DNA of 5,740 nucleotides from G039029935 sp039029935 (lineage in GTDB: Bacteria > Chloroflexota > Anaerolineae > Caldilineales > Caldilineaceae): the NCBI GenBank assembly GCA_039029935.1, contig JBCCFC010000922.1, forward strand, positions 1 to 5,740, given 5' to 3'. Shown one piece after another: positions 5,707 through 5,740 of the stretch; within the stretch, counting starts at the first letter, position 1, and each line of letters starts with the position of its first letter. A program made the position numbers and the translations under genes. Under the pieces are notes generated by a model that did no database searches, was not told the DNA's origin, and worked only from the letters and a program-made list of their open reading frames with translations.

Positions 5707-5740
5707 GAATGGTTGAGCACAGAAATTTAAAGAGGGGAGT

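Noticed and set aside
5624..5740. End of an insertion sequence or group II intron at the right edge
   Set aside because: Short repeats and GC-rich palindromes are present, but I found no terminal inverted repeat, target duplication or recognisable intron boundary, and the region is cut by the window edge.

Overview
The window is bacterial DNA with dense coding. Three complete genes all read leftward (minus strand), flanked by short regulatory stretches. In order of transcription they are a GNAT-family N-acetyltransferase (5451-4945), a radical SAM/SPASM enzyme (about 4926-3403) and a 1059-residue STAND-type P-loop ATPase with a long tetratricopeptide-repeat (TPR) sensor region (3345-166). The gaps are small (18 bp or less, then 57 bp) and one good sigma70-type promoter (5506-5534) precedes the first gene, so the three are probably co-transcribed. 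No mobile element, CRISPR array, tRNA or rRNA is visible.

The organism cannot be named from this sequence. Moderate GC (by hand count about 50% or more in parts of the radical SAM gene and about 40% in the acetyltransferase), weak Shine-Dalgarno signals on all three genes, and a large STAND-TPR protein beside a peptide-maturase-like radical SAM enzyme would fit a filamentous or developmentally complex bacterium such as Chloroflexota or a cyanobacterium. This is a low-confidence inference.

Layout from right to left. The right edge (5624-5740) holds no recognisable gene; it has short GC-rich palindromes and ends in a purine-rich stretch. Next comes a perfect 37-bp palindrome (5583-5619), then a consensus AAGGAGG ribosome-binding site that serves only a 7-codon ORF, then the promoter, whose -35 box lies inside a degenerate second copy of the palindrome core. 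The three genes follow. A weak hairpin plus T6 tract lies between the radical SAM and ATPase genes. Left of the ATPase stop codon, three 7-bp repeats at exact 11-bp spacing resemble a Pho box, and a TATAAT box preceded by a direct repeat lies near the edge. These probably control a leftward gene beyond the window.

Working model (inference): the radical SAM enzyme has a full 7-cysteine SPASM set and an N-terminal winged-helix-like region, which suits a peptide or protein-modifying maturase. The acetyltransferase could add a second modification, and the STAND-TPR protein could be a nucleotide-gated sensor or scaffold. The combination recalls the actinobacterial FxSxx-COOH systems, in which an SPASM enzyme is encoded beside a TPR protein, but no matching precursor peptide is visible here. 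The substrate is therefore the main open question.
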